Assembly (NCBI GenBank): GCA_002688175.1
Contig: NZCC01000083.1
Coordinates: 1 to 52,368, forward strand
Length of the DNA: 52,368 nt
Source of the DNA: Chromatiales bacterium
Lineage (GTDB): Bacteria; Pseudomonadota; Gammaproteobacteria; Steroidobacterales; GCA-2729495
Direction of reading: 5' to 3'
This document shows positions 26,647 through 38,187 of this stretch, piece after piece. The position numbers and the translations under genes are program-made. A model generated the notes under the pieces. That model was not told where the DNA came from. It did not search any database and saw nothing but the letters and a program-made list of their open reading frames with translations. How positions within the stretch are numbered: position 1 is the first letter of the stretch; the number at the start of each line of letters is the position of its first letter.

Positions 26647-27927
26647 TTATTTTTCAACAAGTGCGGTTACACCCATACCGCCAGCTGTGCAGATAGAAAT
26701 CAGGCCGCGTCCAGAACCACGTTCATCGAGCATCTTTGCCAGGCTGGCGAGAATACGCGCCCCGGTAGCCCCGAACGGGTGCCCGATGGCCAGGCTGCCA
26801 CCCTTGGTATTCAGTTTGCTGCGGTCGATCGGTCCCAGCGGCACAGCCCGCCCAAGTCGCTCACGACAATACTCCGGAGATTCCCAGGCCTTGAGGGTGG
26901 CGAGGGTCTGCGCGGCAAAGGCTTCATGGATTTCAAACAGGTCGATGCCGTCAAAGTCGAGCCTCGCGTCGGCCAGCATGTTGGATACGGCATATGCGGG
27001 TGCCATCAGCAGTCCTTCTGACTTGATAAAATCAACAGCAGCAACTTTTCCGTAACGCAGAAATGCCAGGACGGGCAAGCCGCGTTCCTGTGCCCAGGCT
27101 TCAGAGGCCAGCAGCACGCCGGCAGCGCCATCGGTCAATGGTGTACTGTTTCCGGCTGTCATCGTGCCTGCGGCGCTGCGATCGAAGGCAGGTTTTAGTG
27201 TGGAGAGTCTTTCAAGCGTCGTGTCACGCCGCATGTTGTTGTCTTCTGTAACGCCCTTTAAGGGCATGATGAGATCGGAATAAAAGCCTTCGTCATAGGC
27301 GGCGGCGGTGCGTCGGTGGCTCTCGAAAGCGAGCTCATCCTGAGCCGTGCGGGCGATCCGCCAGTCCTTGGCCGTAATTTCAGTACTTTGGCCCATGCTG
27401 AGTCCGGTCCTGGGTTCCGTTACACCGGGCAATTGCGGGATGAAGTGTTTTGGGCGCAGGCCGAACCACGGGGTAATTTTTGCACCCGGCGAGCGACCGC
27501 GAAAGCTCGATAGCAGAACATTTCGATACCCGTCTGGATAGACAATCGGGGTATCGCTGATGCTGTCGGTTCCGGCTGCGATGCCGGCGTCGATCTGCCC
27601 GAGTGCAATCTTGTTGCCGATCTGGATTGCAGTTTCAAGGCTGGTGCCACAGGCTCGTTGCAGGTCATACGCTGGCGTCTCGGGTGCCAGTCCACTGCCG
27701 AGGACGGCTTCGCGGGCAAGGTTCCAGTCACTTGAATGCTTGATGACAGCACCGGCCGAAACATCACCCAGTGCCACGCCATTAAGTTGGAACTTATCGA
27801 CCATTCCGGTGAGTACGGCGGTCAGCATATCCTGGTTCGACAAGCGGGCATAATTGGTGTGTGCCCGACAAAAAGGAATACGTAAGCCGCCGATGATGGC
27901 GACTCTGCGCGGTGCGTTGTAGTGCAT
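26647..27927 (-). CDS. fadI: Thiolase, FadI-like acetyl-CoA acyltransferase
   Basis: The product has 426 residues. The nucleophile Cys93 is in QRACGTSLE, and the second half has GGSLAIGHPFGATGAR and CTAGGMGV with the catalytic His and second Cys. Length and the N-terminus (RRVAIIGGLRIPFCRAHTNYARLSNQD) fit the FadI branch of long-chain 3-ketoacyl-CoA thiolases. The usual partner fadJ is not adjacent, so the symbol is tentative. It is followed by AGCS and preceded by DUF924 in the same direction. Confidence 0.88.
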   Translation of the reverse strand: MHYNAPRRVAIIGGLRIPFCRAHTNYARLSNQDMLTAVLTGMVDKFQLNGVALGDVSAGAVIKHSSDWNLAREAVLGSGLAPETPAYDLQRACGTSLETAIQIGNKIALGQIDAGIAAGTDSISDTPIVYPDGYRNVLLSSFRGRSPGAKITPWFGLRPKHFIPQLPGVTEPRTGLSMGQSTEITAKDWRIARTAQDELAFESHRRTAAAYDEGFYSDLIMPLKGVTEDNNMRRDTTLERLSTLKPAFDRSAAGTMTAGNSTPLTDGAAGVLLASEAWAQERGLPVLAFLRYGKVAAVDFIKSEGLLMAPAYAVSNMLADARLDFDGIDLFEIHEAFAAQTLATLKAWESPEYCRERLGRAVPLGPIDRSKLNTKGGSLAIGHPFGATGARILASLAKMLDERGSGRGLISICTAGGMGVTALVEK

Positions 27928-27957
27928 CTGTGCTTTACCTCGTATTCAATAGCCAAG

Positions 27958-28560
27958 CTATGAACTGTCGCCGGACAGATAGGCGGCTTCAGCAGTGGTG
28001 TCTGGTCTGCCAAGCACAGCATTCCGGTGTGGAAACCGACCGAATTCGGCAACGATATCCCGATGCAGCTCAGCAAATTGCGCTGCGGTCAGGAATGTCT
28101 CATGCAGTGTGCCGGGTTCTGTTTCGGCCAGCGCGTTAAAAATCCTAACCGATTTTTCCTGAATTTTCAGTGATTCGGCATGCTGTAGTGGCATAAAGAA
28201 AAACATCCGTTCAAATGAACTGAGTTGTTTGTGATCACCGGCCATTGTGCCCTCAATTGCGATCCTGAGCGCAGTTTTATCATAGCTGTAGGCTGCAGCT
28301 GTACCGCGAAAGACTTTACGACAAAACTGGTCGAGTAAAAGGATCAGCGCCAGTCGCCCCCGTGGGGTTTTTGTCCAGTCATCCAGATTGCCTGTTGTCG
28401 CTCGTTCAATCAGCCCACTAAATTCCTGACGAATATGTCCGTCCAACTCGTTACTGGTACCGAACCATCGGCCCATTCGGCTGTCGAGCTGTGGGCTGTC
28501 CAGCTCGCTGCTGGAAAACCAGTATTCAAGAACCTGCTGTATTTCGGGATTGTCCATCAT
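27958..28560 (-). CDS. DUF924 family protein
   Basis: The product has 200 residues. DUF924 hallmarks include VLEYWF near the N-terminus, RMGRWFG, GRLALILLLDQFCRKVFRGTAAAYSYD, and FERMFFFMPLQHAESL. The fold is helical and TPR-like and the function is unknown. It lies 30 bp upstream of the thiolase gene in the same orientation. The divergent gltB leader begins on its other side. Confidence 0.92.
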   Translation of the reverse strand: MMDNPEIQQVLEYWFSSSELDSPQLDSRMGRWFGTSNELDGHIRQEFSGLIERATTGNLDDWTKTPRGRLALILLLDQFCRKVFRGTAAAYSYDKTALRIAIEGTMAGDHKQLSSFERMFFFMPLQHAESLKIQEKSVRIFNALAETEPGTLHETFLTAAQFAELHRDIVAEFGRFPHRNAVLGRPDTTAEAAYLSGDSS

Positions 28561-28797
28561 ATTAATGATGGCATAACCAGGACCGCAGAATCCGGGTTAC
28601 TGCAAACAACTTGACCCGTTTTGGAAAAGGCATAGAGTTCCGTGAAACATTGAGCTGCGAGCGAAACGTGTCTTATAATGCTCGGTTCCGGGCGGCCGAT
28701 GTGAAGTCAGCGGGTTAACCATTATATCCAGTAAAAACAAATGGTTAAGGCGGCCTAAAGTAGAGTGCGACATCCGGTACAGGGAAGGACGTGTGGC

Positions 28798-28821
28798 AAA
28801 GCCGCCCGTAAGGGCGGCTTT
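28798..28821 (+). terminator. Hairpin in the gltB leader, possible attenuator
   Basis: A perfect 10-bp stem (AAAGCCGCCC/GGGCGGCTTT) with a GTAA loop lies 101 bp before the gltB ATG. It ends in CTTT followed by GACTGTGTT, so the U tract is weak. The 361-bp gap between DUF924 and gltB (28561-28921) contains this hairpin and presumably divergent promoters. I see no known riboswitch in it. It could attenuate gltBD or end a short leader RNA. Confidence 0.45.
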
Positions 28822-28921
28822 GACTGTGTTATTTGCAGAATTACAGTCAATATCCGATCGGTTTGTTAAGGCCGGCGTACTGTCGGGCAGGAAGGTTTTT
28901 GGAGCCAACAATCAGAATCCT

Positions 28922-31900
28922 ATGAGTTTTCACTTACCAGAAAATTATTGTGCAAGCGAAGGGCTTTACCGGACTGAATTCGAAAAAGATGCTTGCGGCG
29001 TCGGCTTCGTTGCTCATATCAAGGGTAAGAGGAGCCACCAGATCGTTCAGGATGCAAATCGTATCGGGTGTAGCATGGATCATCGCGGCGCTCGTGGCAG
29101 CGAAGCCAATACCGGTGATGGCGCTGGTATCCTGACAGCTTTACCGCACGAATTTCTGACCAAAGTAGCGCGTAGCGATCTCGGTATTGAATTGCCCGAA
29201 CCAGGCCGATTTGCGGCCGGAATTGTTTTTTTCCCACCGAATCCCGAACAGCGTAAAAAATGTAAGGAGGCGGTAACGCGTATCTGTGCTGAAGAAGGAC
29301 AGTCGCTGGTCGGTTGGCGCGAAGTGCCTACTGACCCTGATGCGGCTGATATTGGCCAATCTGCCCGTGCCGCATCACCTTATTTCGAGCAGTTGTTTAT
29401 CGCGGCTGGTGATGACCTTGAAGGTGATGCGTTCGAACGCAAGTTATACCTGATTCGTAAACGTGCGAGCCATTTGCTGCGCAATGATGAAAGTCTGTCG
29501 CAGGCCAAGTCTTTCTATGTTTGCAGCCTGTCGACGAAAGTCATCATTTACAAGGGCATGCTCGCGCCCGATCAGGTGTTCAGGTTCTATCCTGATCTGA
29601 ATGATCCGGATTACAAATCACATCTTGCGCTGGTGCATTCGCGGTTCTCGACAAATACATTTCCAAGTTGGGACCGGGCGCAGCCGAACCGTTTTATGTC
29701 GCACAACGGTGAGATCAATACTTTGCGTGGCAATGTGAACTGGATGAGAGCCCGTGAGGGTGTCGTCGTGAGCGATCTGTTCGGGACTTCGATTAACAAG
29801 ATTTTCCCGGTCGTTGAGCCGGATTGCTCAGATTCTGGCACATTCGACAATGTACTCGAATTTCTGCTGATGACCGGCCGTACGCTGCAGGAAGCAGTCA
29901 TGATGATGGTGCCGGAAGCATGGCAAAAACAGGATCTCATGACTGAGAGCAAGCGGAAATTCTATGAATTCAATTCTTGCCTGATGGAACCCTGGGATGG
30001 CCCGGCTTCAATCGCTTTTACCGACGGGCGATATATTGGTGCGGTGCTCGATCGCAACGGGTTGCGGCCAAGTCGTTATTACCTGACGCATGATGATCGG
30101 GTCATCATGGCCAGTGAGGTTGGTGTGTTGCCTGTCGAGCCGGAACTGATCGCGGAGAAAGGGCGTCTCGAGCCTGGCCGTATGTTTCTGGTCGATTTTG
30201 AGAACGGCAGGCTGATACCCGATGAGGAACTCAAAAATGAGTTCGCTAATCGGAATCCATACGAAGAATGGCTGCGTGATAATCGCATTGAGTTGGCTGA
30301 TCTCCATCCCGGCTCGGAGAGCCAAGGTTTTGATCCTGATACGTTGCTCGCCCGCATGCAGGCGTTCGGTTTCACCATCGAGACGATGCAGTTCATGTTG
30401 CTGCCGCTCTTGCGTCAGTTGCGTGATCCGGTCGGTTCGATGGGTAATGACTCGACACTGGCGTGTCTCAGCGACAAGCCGCGAATGGTTTATGACTACT
30501 TTAAACAGCTGTTTGCACAGGTCACAAATCCAGCGGTCGACTCGATACGTGAAGAGAACATCATGTCACTCGAGTGCTATATCGGCCCGGAACTGAATCT
30601 TCTGGAGACTACGCCCGGTCATGCGAATCGGTTGCACATTCCTCACCCGATTCTGACTAATGAAGAGCTGGCTGCAATTGCGCATGTGCACCACCGTGAA
30701 TGGCGCACAAAGAAGATCGACATCACTTTTGATCGTGACGAAGCAATGGTCACCGCAATCGAACGCATCTGTGCCGAGTCCGAGCAGGCGATCGAAGATG
30801 GTTTCAAGCTCATTATTTTGACAGATCGAGAGATCAGCGCCGAACGTGTGCCGGTCAGTGCGCTGATTGCTTGTGGCGCAGTACACCATCACCTCGTGGC
30901 TCGTGCCAGGCGCACCCAGATCGGTATCGTTGTCGAAACCGGAGAAGCTCGCGAAGTGCATCACCATAGCCTGCTAATTGGTTACGGCGCTGATGCCATT
31001 AACCCTTACCTGGCATTTGAGTCACTGTGGCATGCGCGTCGCGAAGGTCTTCTTGATCAGCAGACTTTTCCCGACGACGACGCGGTCGTTGCGGCATACC
31101 GCAAAGGCGTTGGGAAGGGCATGATGAAGGTCATGGCCAAGATGGGTATCTCGACGCTGCAGTCGTACAAGGGTGCACAGATATTCGAAGCACTTGGCCT
31201 CGGTGAGGACATCATTAATCGTTGTTTTGTCGGTACGGCAAGCCGTGTACAGGGTGTCGACTTTCATGTGCTCGCAACTGAAGCATTACGTCGTCACGCA
31301 CTTGGTTTCAGTGAGTATTCTTCTATTCTGCCGAATCCGGGTGAGTTTCATTGGCGTAGCACGGGTGAACGTCACGCCTGGGAGCCTGAATCGATTCATG
31401 AACTGCAGGTTGCGGCACGCAATAATGATGCCGAAGCCTACAGGCGTTTTGCCGAACAAATGAATGCCGATAAACGCACCCTGCGAGGCTTTCTCGATCT
31501 GAAAGCAGGTGTTGCTGGCCCGCCGGTATCACTCGATGAGGTTGAACCGGCCATTGAAATTGTTAAGCGGTTTTGCACCGGTGCAATGAGCTTCGGTTCG
31601 ATTTCTGCTGAGTCGCACGAGTCACTGGCGATCGCGATGAACCGCATCGGCGGCAAGAGTAACTCGGGTGAAGGTGGTGAAGATCCGGAGCGCTTTAATC
31701 CATTGCCGAATGGCGATTCTAAACGTTCGGCTATCAAGCAGATCGCTTCCGGACGCTTTGGCGTCACGGCCTGGTACCTGACGAATGCCGATGAACTGCA
31801 GATCAAGATCTCGCAGGGCGCCAAACCTGGCGAGGGCGGCGAATTACCGGGTCGCAAGGTTGATGAGAATATTGCCCGCATCAGGCATTCAACGCCGGGT

Positions 31901-33505
31901 GTTGGTCTGATCAGTCCGCCGCCGCACCATGATATCTATTCGATCGAGGATCTGGCGCAGTTAATCCATGACCTGAAAAACGCTAATCCATCGGCACGCA
32001 TCAGCGTTAAACTTGTCGCCGAGGTAGGTGTCGGTACGATCGCAGCCGGTGTTGCGAAAGCGCATGCAGAACATATTTTGATTTCCGGTCATGATGGTGG
32101 CACCGGTGCATCACCTTTAACGAGTATCAAGCATGCCGGATTGCCGTGGGAGCTTGGGCTGGCCGAGACACACCAGACACTGGTTCTGAATGATCTGCGC
32201 AGTCGTGTCGTGCTGCAGACTGATGGCGGTCTGCGGACCGGGCGCGATGTTGTCATCGGGGCGTTGCTCGGAGCGGAAGAGTTCGGGTTTTCGACAGCCC
32301 CGTTGATCACGCTTGGCTGCATCATGATGCGCAAGTGTCACCTGAATACCTGTCCGGTTGGGATTGCAACGCAGGACCGGATGTTACGCAAGAAATTTGC
32401 CGGTCGACCAAAATATATCGTCAATTACCTGTTCATGGTTGCAGAGGAAGCACGCCAGTTGATGGCTGAACTTGGTTTTCGCAGCATCGATGAAATGATT
32501 GGTCGCACGGATGCGCTGGAGGCGCGTGAGGCAATTGATCACTGGAAAGCCGATGGCCTCGATCTCGCACCGATTCTCGCGCCGGCATTTCGACCGCGCG
32601 ACGATGTTGATGTGCACTGTACGCAGACACAGGACCATGGGCTCGACAAGGCCATCGATTTTAAACTTGTCGAGTTGGCTGAGCCGGCGCTGGCAGAAGG
32701 TGACAAGGTCGAGATTCGTATGCCGATTGTGAATACCAACCGTACGGTCGGCACGATCCTGAGCCATACACTCGTCAAGAAATGGGGTGAAGATGGTTTG
32801 CCGGACGACACGATTCGCGTCCGCTTCGCTGGATCTGCCGGACAGAGTTTCGGCGCCTTTCTTGCGCGCGGCATCACTCTCGAGCTTGAAGGTGATGCGA
32901 ACGACTATGTTGGTAAAGGCCTGTCAGGCGGTCATTTAATTGTCTATCCACCGAAGAACAGCAGCTTTGTGGCTGCGGATAACCTGATCACCGGTAATGT
33001 AAACCTGTACGGCGCAACCGGCGGTTCGGCATATTTCCGTGGTCGGGCGGCGGAGAGATTTTGTGTGCGTAACAGCGGCGCACATGCCGTGGTCGAGGGT
33101 ATCGGCGATCATGGCTGCGAGTACATGACCGGTGGTCGAGTCGTCATTCTCGGTGAGACAGGCCTGAATTTTGCTGCCGGCATGTCCGGCGGAATCGCTT
33201 ACGTGCTCGATGAATCAGGCCATTTCCCGGAACGCTGCAATCCGGACATGGTTGATCTCGACACGGTTGAGTCTGGCGAGGACATTGGCGAACTGTTGCA
33301 ATTGATCGAGAATCATAAGGAATGTACGGGTTCTACTGTTGCCGCTCGATTGCTGGATGACTGGCCGAACGGGTTAAAGAATTTTATCAAGGTCATGCCG
33401 CGTGATTACAAGCGTGTACTCGCAGAACGCAAGCAGCACGATGAAGAAATCGAATCTGGCGGTCGTAAGGGAAGGTCGGAAAAACCGACGGCGGTAGGGG
33501 GCTGA
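28922..33505 (+). CDS. gltB: Glutamate synthase (NADPH) large subunit
   Basis: The product has 1527 residues. It converts glutamine plus 2-oxoglutarate to two glutamates with GltD supplying electrons. Domains in order: a 24-residue propeptide, an Ntn glutaminase starting at Cys25 ([11 protein letters not shown]), a central domain, an FMN-binding synthase barrel, a 3Fe-4S cluster bound by Cys1133, Cys1139 and Cys1144 ([12 protein letters not shown]), and a C-terminal beta-helix with glycine repeats. I chose the ATG at 28922. The open frame runs back to 28793, but the 43 extra residues would displace the propeptide and overlap the leader hairpin. gltD follows after 2 bp. Confidence 0.98.
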   Translation: MSFHLPENYCASEGLYRTEFEKDACGVGFVAHIKGKRSHQIVQDANRIGCSMDHRGARGSEANTGDGAGILTALPHEFLTKVARSDLGIELPEPGRFAAGIVFFPPNPEQRKKCKEAVTRICAEEGQSLVGWREVPTDPDAADIGQSARAASPYFEQLFIAAGDDLEGDAFERKLYLIRKRASHLLRNDESLSQAKSFYVCSLSTKVIIYKGMLAPDQVFRFYPDLNDPDYKSHLALVHSRFSTNTFPSWDRAQPNRFMSHNGEINTLRGNVNWMRAREGVVVSDLFGTSINKIFPVVEPDCSDSGTFDNVLEFLLMTGRTLQEAVMMMVPEAWQKQDLMTESKRKFYEFNSCLMEPWDGPASIAFTDGRYIGAVLDRNGLRPSRYYLTHDDRVIMASEVGVLPVEPELIAEKGRLEPGRMFLVDFENGRLIPDEELKNEFANRNPYEEWLRDNRIELADLHPGSESQGFDPDTLLARMQAFGFTIETMQFMLLPLLRQLRDPVGSMGNDSTLACLSDKPRMVYDYFKQLFAQVTNPAVDSIREENIMSLECYIGPELNLLETTPGHANRLHIPHPILTNEELAAIAHVHHREWRTKKIDITFDRDEAMVTAIERICAESEQAIEDGFKLIILTDREISAERVPVSALIACGAVHHHLVARARRTQIGIVVETGEAREVHHHSLLIGYGADAINPYLAFESLWHARREGLLDQQTFPDDDAVVAAYRKGVGKGMMKVMAKMGISTLQSYKGAQIFEALGLGEDIINRCFVGTASRVQGVDFHVLATEALRRHALGFSEYSSILPNPGEFHWRSTGERHAWEPESIHELQVAARNNDAEAYRRFAEQMNADKRTLRGFLDLKAGVAGPPVSLDEVEPAIEIVKRFCTGAMSFGSISAESHESLAIAMNRIGGKSNSGEGGEDPERFNPLPNGDSKRSAIKQIASGRFGVTAWYLTNADELQIKISQGAKPGEGGELPGRKVDENIARIRHSTPGVGLISPPPHHDIYSIEDLAQLIHDLKNANPSARISVKLVAEVGVGTIAAGVAKAHAEHILISGHDGGTGASPLTSIKHAGLPWELGLAETHQTLVLNDLRSRVVLQTDGGLRTGRDVVIGALLGAEEFGFSTAPLITLGCIMMRKCHLNTCPVGIATQDRMLRKKFAGRPKYIVNYLFMVAEEARQLMAELGFRSIDEMIGRTDALEAREAIDHWKADGLDLAPILAPAFRPRDDVDVHCTQTQDHGLDKAIDFKLVELAEPALAEGDKVEIRMPIVNTNRTVGTILSHTLVKKWGEDGLPDDTIRVRFAGSAGQSFGAFLARGITLELEGDANDYVGKGLSGGHLIVYPPKNSSFVAADNLITGNVNLYGATGGSAYFRGRAAERFCVRNSGAHAVVEGIGDHGCEYMTGGRVVILGETGLNFAAGMSGGIAYVLDESGHFPERCNPDMVDLDTVESGEDIGELLQLIENHKECTGSTVAARLLDDWPNGLKNFIKVMPRDYKRVLAERKQHDEEIESGGRKGRSEKPTAVGG

Positions 33506-33507
33506 CG

Positions 33508-34995
33508 ATGGGCAAGCCAACCGGTTTTAAGGAATTTCCCCGTCAGGTTGTCGGTTATCGTGAAGTAAACGATCGCCTGGAAGACTATGCTGAGATTTAT
33601 GCGCAGGCAAAGGTTGAACACCTGAAAACTCAGGGTTCACGATGCATGGATTGCGGAGTGCCGTTCTGCCAGTCTGGTTCCGGCTGCCCGGTCGACAACC
33701 TGATTCCCGAGTGGAACGATCTTGTTTTCAACGACCACTGGCGTGATGCGCTGGATCGTTTGCATAAAACAAATAATTTCCCCGAATTTACCGGACGTGC
33801 GTGTCCGGCACCGTGCGAGGGTTCGTGTGTACTCGGTATCAACGAATTGCCGGTAACGATTAAGAATATCGAGAATGCAATTATCGACCGTGGTTTCAAA
33901 GAAGGTTGGGTCAAAGCGGATATACCGCCAGCCAGAAATGGCAAGAAGGTTGCTATTGTCGGCTCCGGGCCTGCCGGTCTGGCGGCGGCAGAGCAACTGA
34001 ATAAAACGGGATATGCCGTAACGGTCTTTGAACGTGCCGATCGCCTCGGTGGCCTGTTGATGTACGGTATCCCAAATATGAAGCTCGACAAGGACGGGGT
34101 TGTGGATCGTCGCATCAACCTGTTGCGTGAGTCCGGCATCGGATTTGAAACAAATGCAGAGGTAGGTAAAAACATCGATCCGCAGCAGTTGCTGGCTGAC
34201 AATGATGCATTATTGCTGGCAACCGGTGCGACCGTGCCGCGCGATCTGCCGATTCCGGGGCGGCAACTGAACGGTGTACATTTGGCAATGGATTTCCTGA
34301 CGGCACATACGAAGAGTTTGCTGGACAGCAATCTTGCCGACGGTCAGTACATTAGTGCCGAGGGCAAGCGCGTAATTATCATCGGTGGTGGCGATACCGG
34401 TGCGGATTGTATTGCGACTTCTGTCCGTCACGGCTGCAGTGCGATGATTAACCTTGAGCTGTTGGATCGGCCGCCGCAAGAACGTGAGGAGAATAATCCC
34501 TGGCCCGAATGGCCATTGATCATGCGTACGGACTACGGACATGATGAAGCTGCCGAGAAGTTTGGCGCTGATCCACGGCAATTTGCCGTGCTGTCGAAGG
34601 GATTTATTGATGACGGCAGTGGCAACGTGACCGGACTGCGGGTAGTTGATATTGCCTGGACGACCCGGGATGATCGCATGGAAATGACCGAGATCGACGG
34701 CACTGAAAGAGTGCTTGAAGCAGACCTGGTGTTGCTCGCCATGGGATTCCTGGGTCCAGAGGCAACCATTGCCGAGGCGTTGGGTGTTGAACTCGACGAT
34801 TATTCCAACTATCGGGCTGAACATGGACCGTTTGAGACCAGTATTCCCGGAGTCTATGCGGCCGGCGATTGTCGGCGCGGGCAATCACTGATCGTCTGGG
34901 GTATTAACGAGGGTCGTGGCGCAGCGCGTGCGATTGATGCATTCCTGAGCGGTTCGACAACGTTACCCGCCCCGGGTATCGCACAGGGTGGCTAG
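33508..34995 (+). CDS. gltD: Glutamate synthase (NADPH) small subunit
   Basis: The product has 495 residues and passes electrons from NADPH through FAD to GltB. N-terminal cysteine groups ([16 protein letters not shown] and CPAPCEGSC) bind two 4Fe-4S clusters. The FAD site is [13 protein letters not shown] and the NADPH site is [10 protein letters not shown], followed by the closing FAD motif [12 protein letters not shown]. Length fits the roughly 480-residue family. It is translated 2 bp after gltB and converges with the NUDIX gene 24 bp on. Confidence 0.98.
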   Translation: MGKPTGFKEFPRQVVGYREVNDRLEDYAEIYAQAKVEHLKTQGSRCMDCGVPFCQSGSGCPVDNLIPEWNDLVFNDHWRDALDRLHKTNNFPEFTGRACPAPCEGSCVLGINELPVTIKNIENAIIDRGFKEGWVKADIPPARNGKKVAIVGSGPAGLAAAEQLNKTGYAVTVFERADRLGGLLMYGIPNMKLDKDGVVDRRINLLRESGIGFETNAEVGKNIDPQQLLADNDALLLATGATVPRDLPIPGRQLNGVHLAMDFLTAHTKSLLDSNLADGQYISAEGKRVIIIGGGDTGADCIATSVRHGCSAMINLELLDRPPQEREENNPWPEWPLIMRTDYGHDEAAEKFGADPRQFAVLSKGFIDDGSGNVTGLRVVDIAWTTRDDRMEMTEIDGTERVLEADLVLLAMGFLGPEATIAEALGVELDDYSNYRAEHGPFETSIPGVYAAGDCRRGQSLIVWGINEGRGAARAIDAFLSGSTTLPAPGIAQGG

Positions 34996-35018
34996 GCCCA
35001 GTCGGCTGGAAAGCGAAT

Positions 35019-35567
35019 TTACTCTCTTTGCATGGCGGCCAGTTTCAGGATGCCGGCAATACTCAGGACGTCTGTAATTTCGCCATCGTTGACCATTTGT
35101 ACTGCGCTGGCGAAAGGTAATTTCCTGATTTCAATTTTCTCGGTGTCTTCGTATTCCGGTTCACCAGTCGTCAGGTCTGTTGCGACGTAAACAATCCCCG
35201 CTTCGTCCGTAATCGAGTTGCTGATATGTACGTCGAGAATTGACTGCCAGCGAGAGGCGGTCAGACCGGTTTCTTCTTTCAGCTCTCTTTGTGCGCCGGC
35301 GAGTGGATCTGATCCTATGGGCACGCCACCCATCGGAATTTCCCATGAATAGCAGTCTAATGTGTAACGATATTGGCCGACGATCCAGGTATCGTTATCG
35401 GCATCGAGCGGAATGATGCCGCAGGCGAGGTTCTTGAAATGGACCTTACCGTAGATGCCGGGATTACCGGATGGGTTGATGACATCATGTTCGTCGACAT
35501 GGATCCACGGGTTGTCATAGACCTCGGTTATGTTCAGGGTTTTCCAGGGATTTTTTGTATCAGGCAT
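35019..35567 (-). CDS. NUDIX hydrolase
   Basis: The product has 182 residues, with a NUDIX box ending in AQRELKEETGL, supplying the Mg-binding glutamates. The substrate-side regions (DVINPSGNPGIYGKVHF and YRYTLDCYSWEIPMGG) resemble ADP-ribose or nucleotide-sugar pyrophosphatases. The first Glu position of the box appears to be Ser or Asp, a common variant in this subgroup. I chose the ATG at 35567, which overlaps the end of the MATE gene by 8 bp and suggests coupling. The open frame extends to 35609. Confidence 0.9.
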   Translation of the reverse strand: MPDTKNPWKTLNITEVYDNPWIHVDEHDVINPSGNPGIYGKVHFKNLACGIIPLDADNDTWIVGQYRYTLDCYSWEIPMGGVPIGSDPLAGAQRELKEETGLTASRWQSILDVHISNSITDEAGIVYVATDLTTGEPEYEDTEKIEIRKLPFASAVQMVNDGEITDVLSIAGILKLAAMQRE

Positions 35568-36918
35568 CAGTATGTCCCGGCAGTTCGGTGATTGGCTTAT
35601 CCAGTGCAAATTCAGGGCCGTTAATCATACGGCGAAACCATACGTGCATGCCGATGCCACGGGCCAGCATGAAAGCGGTAAAGGCCAGCCACAAGCCATG
35701 ATTGCCCAGTGAGCTCGCGCCGAACCAGATCGGCAGAAAGACGAGTGCTGTCGAGCCGACCATAATGACCATCATTTCTTTGCTGCGTGTTGCGCCGACA
35801 TAGACCCCGTCATACAGGAAGCTCCAGACCGAAATCAGTGGTGAGATGATCAGCCACGGCAGAAACTCACGGGCTGTAATTCTCAGCGTATCGATACTGG
35901 TCAACATCGAGATAATCAATTGGCCTGCAAATAAATAAGCGATGCAAAACAAAGCGGCAAAAATGAGTGACCACTGCAGAGTTCGACGTACAGCAAGGCG
36001 TACTCCATTATGGTCGCGGCCACCGACAGCCTTGCCGACGAGCGCCTCAGCCGCATAGGCTACTCCATCCAATGCATAGGCCTGAAGTAACTGGAAGTTC
36101 ATCAGTAATGCATTGGTCGCCAGTATAACGTCTCCCATTCGTGCGCCTTGCGCTGTAATAAAGGCAAACACAAACATCAGTGCCATCGTGCGCAGGAACA
36201 GGTTCACGTTAACGTCAAATAATCTTTTATATTTTGCAAGCACCGTAAATTCAATCCGGTTCCAGTGACCCGGACGCGATGCGAGTTCACTGCGTACAAA
36301 CAGGGTGGCAACAACTATGCCGCAGAGTTCGGCGATTAACGTGGCAAGTGCAACGCCGTCTACTGTCATGTCGAGTAACAGGACAAACACGAGATCAAGT
36401 GCGGCATTCGTCAGGTTGATGACCAGCATAATGACAAGTGGCCCCCGCGCATTCTGTAAACCTATAAGCCAGCCTATCAGTACAAAATTGACCAGTGATG
36501 CGGGTGAACTCCAGACCCGCAGCTCAAAGTAGGTTTGTGTGAAGCGGCCGACATCAGTACTTGGAGACAATATCCAGAGTGCTGTATCGAGTAACGGTTG
36601 TTGTAGCGCAATGATGAAAGTGGCCAGTACAAGAGCTGTGATAACGGATTGGCCGAGAGCGGTGCGTAGCGTATCACTGTCGTCGGCACCGAATGCCTGT
36701 GCCGTGATGCCGGTGGTGCCCATACGCAGGAAATTCAGGCCCATGAATAAGACACTGAATATCGTCGCCCCGGCGGCAACCGAGGCCAGGTAAACGGCAT
36801 CGTCGAGATGTCCCATGACCGCGGTATCGACCATGCCAAGCAGGGGCGCGGTAATTGATGACACGATCATCGGCAGCGCGATGCGCCGGACGGCTTTGTG
36901 GCTATATGGGTCCTGCAT
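35560..36918 (-). CDS. MATE family transporter, DinF branch
   Basis: The product has 452 residues with twelve hydrophobic helices. DinF-like signatures are HKAVRRIALPMIVSSITAPL, then DTAVMGHLDDAVYLA and GTTGITAQAFGADD. It probably exports organic cations or oxidised metabolites in exchange for H+ or Na+. It ends inside the start of the NUDIX gene, an unusual pairing of a transporter with a pyrophosphatase. Its start lies 16 bp from the OmpA-domain remnant on the other strand. Confidence 0.92.
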   Translation of the reverse strand: MQDPYSHKAVRRIALPMIVSSITAPLLGMVDTAVMGHLDDAVYLASVAAGATIFSVLFMGLNFLRMGTTGITAQAFGADDSDTLRTALGQSVITALVLATFIIALQQPLLDTALWILSPSTDVGRFTQTYFELRVWSSPASLVNFVLIGWLIGLQNARGPLVIMLVINLTNAALDLVFVLLLDMTVDGVALATLIAELCGIVVATLFVRSELASRPGHWNRIEFTVLAKYKRLFDVNVNLFLRTMALMFVFAFITAQGARMGDVILATNALLMNFQLLQAYALDGVAYAAEALVGKAVGGRDHNGVRLAVRRTLQWSLIFAALFCIAYLFAGQLIISMLTSIDTLRITAREFLPWLIISPLISVWSFLYDGVYVGATRSKEMMVIMVGSTALVFLPIWFGASSLGNHGLWLAFTAFMLARGIGMHVWFRRMINGPEFALDKPITELPGHTDA

Positions 36919-36933
36919 GAGTGATGATCTTAA

Positions 36934-37236
36934 GCGACAAGCAATCCATGTTGTCTCGGTCGCAGTGTAAATTTGGAGAACAGGTTATCTGCTACGGCTC
37001 GCAAGTTACGGGTAACCGGGTGTCGTGACAAGCAGAAACAGATTACATTCAATCAGGAGTTGTCAGCACGTAGTGCTGGCCGCGTAGCCGCCTACCTCGG
37101 TACGCGGCAGGTAATGTCGAAGCGCATGATTATCATTGGTGCAGCTGGGACACGTCCGGTTGCCAGCAATGATACGCAGGCAGGTCAGGCACAGAACCAT
37201 CGGGTCGAACTGACGATCGTGCCGGTTACAACTTGA
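36934..37236 (+). pseudogene. Remnant of an OmpA C-terminal (peptidoglycan-binding) domain
   Basis: A frame of about 100 codons ends in a recognisable OmpA-like domain: VTGCRD where VxGHTD is expected, then NQELSARSAGRVAAYL, and PVASNDTQAGQAQNHRVEL. The first beta strands, any membrane barrel or lipoprotein leader, and a normal start are missing. An in-frame stop lies at 36931 and the neighbouring MATE gene begins at 36918. Only a TTG at 36973 could initiate. I read it as a 5'-truncated gene, although the reading frame itself is intact. Confidence 0.6.
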
Positions 37237-37289
37237 ACAAGCGGAGTTTAACCGCGCCAGCAGGAATGGTTTAAGTGGCAATGCCCGCC

Positions 37290-38156
37290 TTATTGTTCAA
37301 TAAGCTCCATTTGCAGCAACTTGATGGCACGTTGCTCAATTTGACGTATACGCTCGGCTGAAACGTCATAGCGTTTCGCCAGATCCTGTAGCGTTGTCTT
37401 TTTTTCAGCTAGCCAGCGTGCCTGGAGAATTTCACGACTGCGTTGGTCAAGAGTCTGAAGTGCGCTATGTAACTGTCCGCTGGTCTGACGCTGCCAGTCG
37501 TCAGACTCAACAAGTTCAGCCGGATCGGGTGTGTTGCCTTGTAGATAATGTGCCGGCGCGTAGGCTTTTTCCTCCTCATCGGACGGTGCCGGATCAAAGG
37601 CCATATCATGTCCGGCAAGACGTTTTTCCATCTCGGTGACTTCTCGCGCGCTGACGCCCAGGTCATTGGCGATCGCTTCAGTTTCACTTTGTGACAGCCA
37701 GCCAAGGAATTTTTTAGCTTTTCGCAGGTTAAAAAACAGTTTGCGTTGCGACTTGGTGGTGGCGATCTTGACCAGACGCCAGTTCTTGAGTACGTATTCA
37801 TGAATCTCTGCACGAATCCAGTGCACAGCGAATGACACCAGGCGTACGCCGACATCAGGGTCGAATCGTTTGACGGCCTTCATCAGGCCGATATTGCCTT
37901 CCTGCACCAGGTCGTTCAGCGGCAAGCCATACCCGTTGTAGCCGCGAGCGATGTGTACGACAAACCGTAATTGCGACATGACGAGGCGCCGGGCTGCATT
38001 CAGGTCATTATTTTCTCTGAACAGACGGGCGAGCTCCTGCTCTTCATCACGGCTCAGGACCGGGATCGCGTTGACGGCTACGATGTAGGCATCAAGGCTG
38101 CCAACCGGTCCGGCCAGGACCAGGTCGCGGTGATCTGTTGCAAGTGCTGTGGTCAT
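37290..38156 (-). CDS. rpoH: RNA polymerase sigma-32 factor (RpoH), heat shock
   Basis: The product has 288 residues. Region 2 ([38 protein letters not shown]) and region 4 ([21 protein letters not shown]) are clear. The RpoH-specific box [10 protein letters not shown] is at 137-146, where FtsH- and chaperone-linked control acts in E. coli. I chose the ATG at 38156, preceded by AGAGGT. A start at 38198 would lie within the CIRCE operator. It sits after ftsYEX, as in many gammaproteobacteria, but has its own promoter region. Confidence 0.97.
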   Translation of the reverse strand: MTTALATDHRDLVLAGPVGSLDAYIVAVNAIPVLSRDEEQELARLFRENNDLNAARRLVMSQLRFVVHIARGYNGYGLPLNDLVQEGNIGLMKAVKRFDPDVGVRLVSFAVHWIRAEIHEYVLKNWRLVKIATTKSQRKLFFNLRKAKKFLGWLSQSETEAIANDLGVSAREVTEMEKRLAGHDMAFDPAPSDEEEKAYAPAHYLQGNTPDPAELVESDDWQRQTSGQLHSALQTLDQRSREILQARWLAEKKTTLQDLAKRYDVSAERIRQIEQRAIKLLQMELIEQ

Positions 38157-38187
38157 GAAATCAATTACCTCTTTACGGTTACTAATG

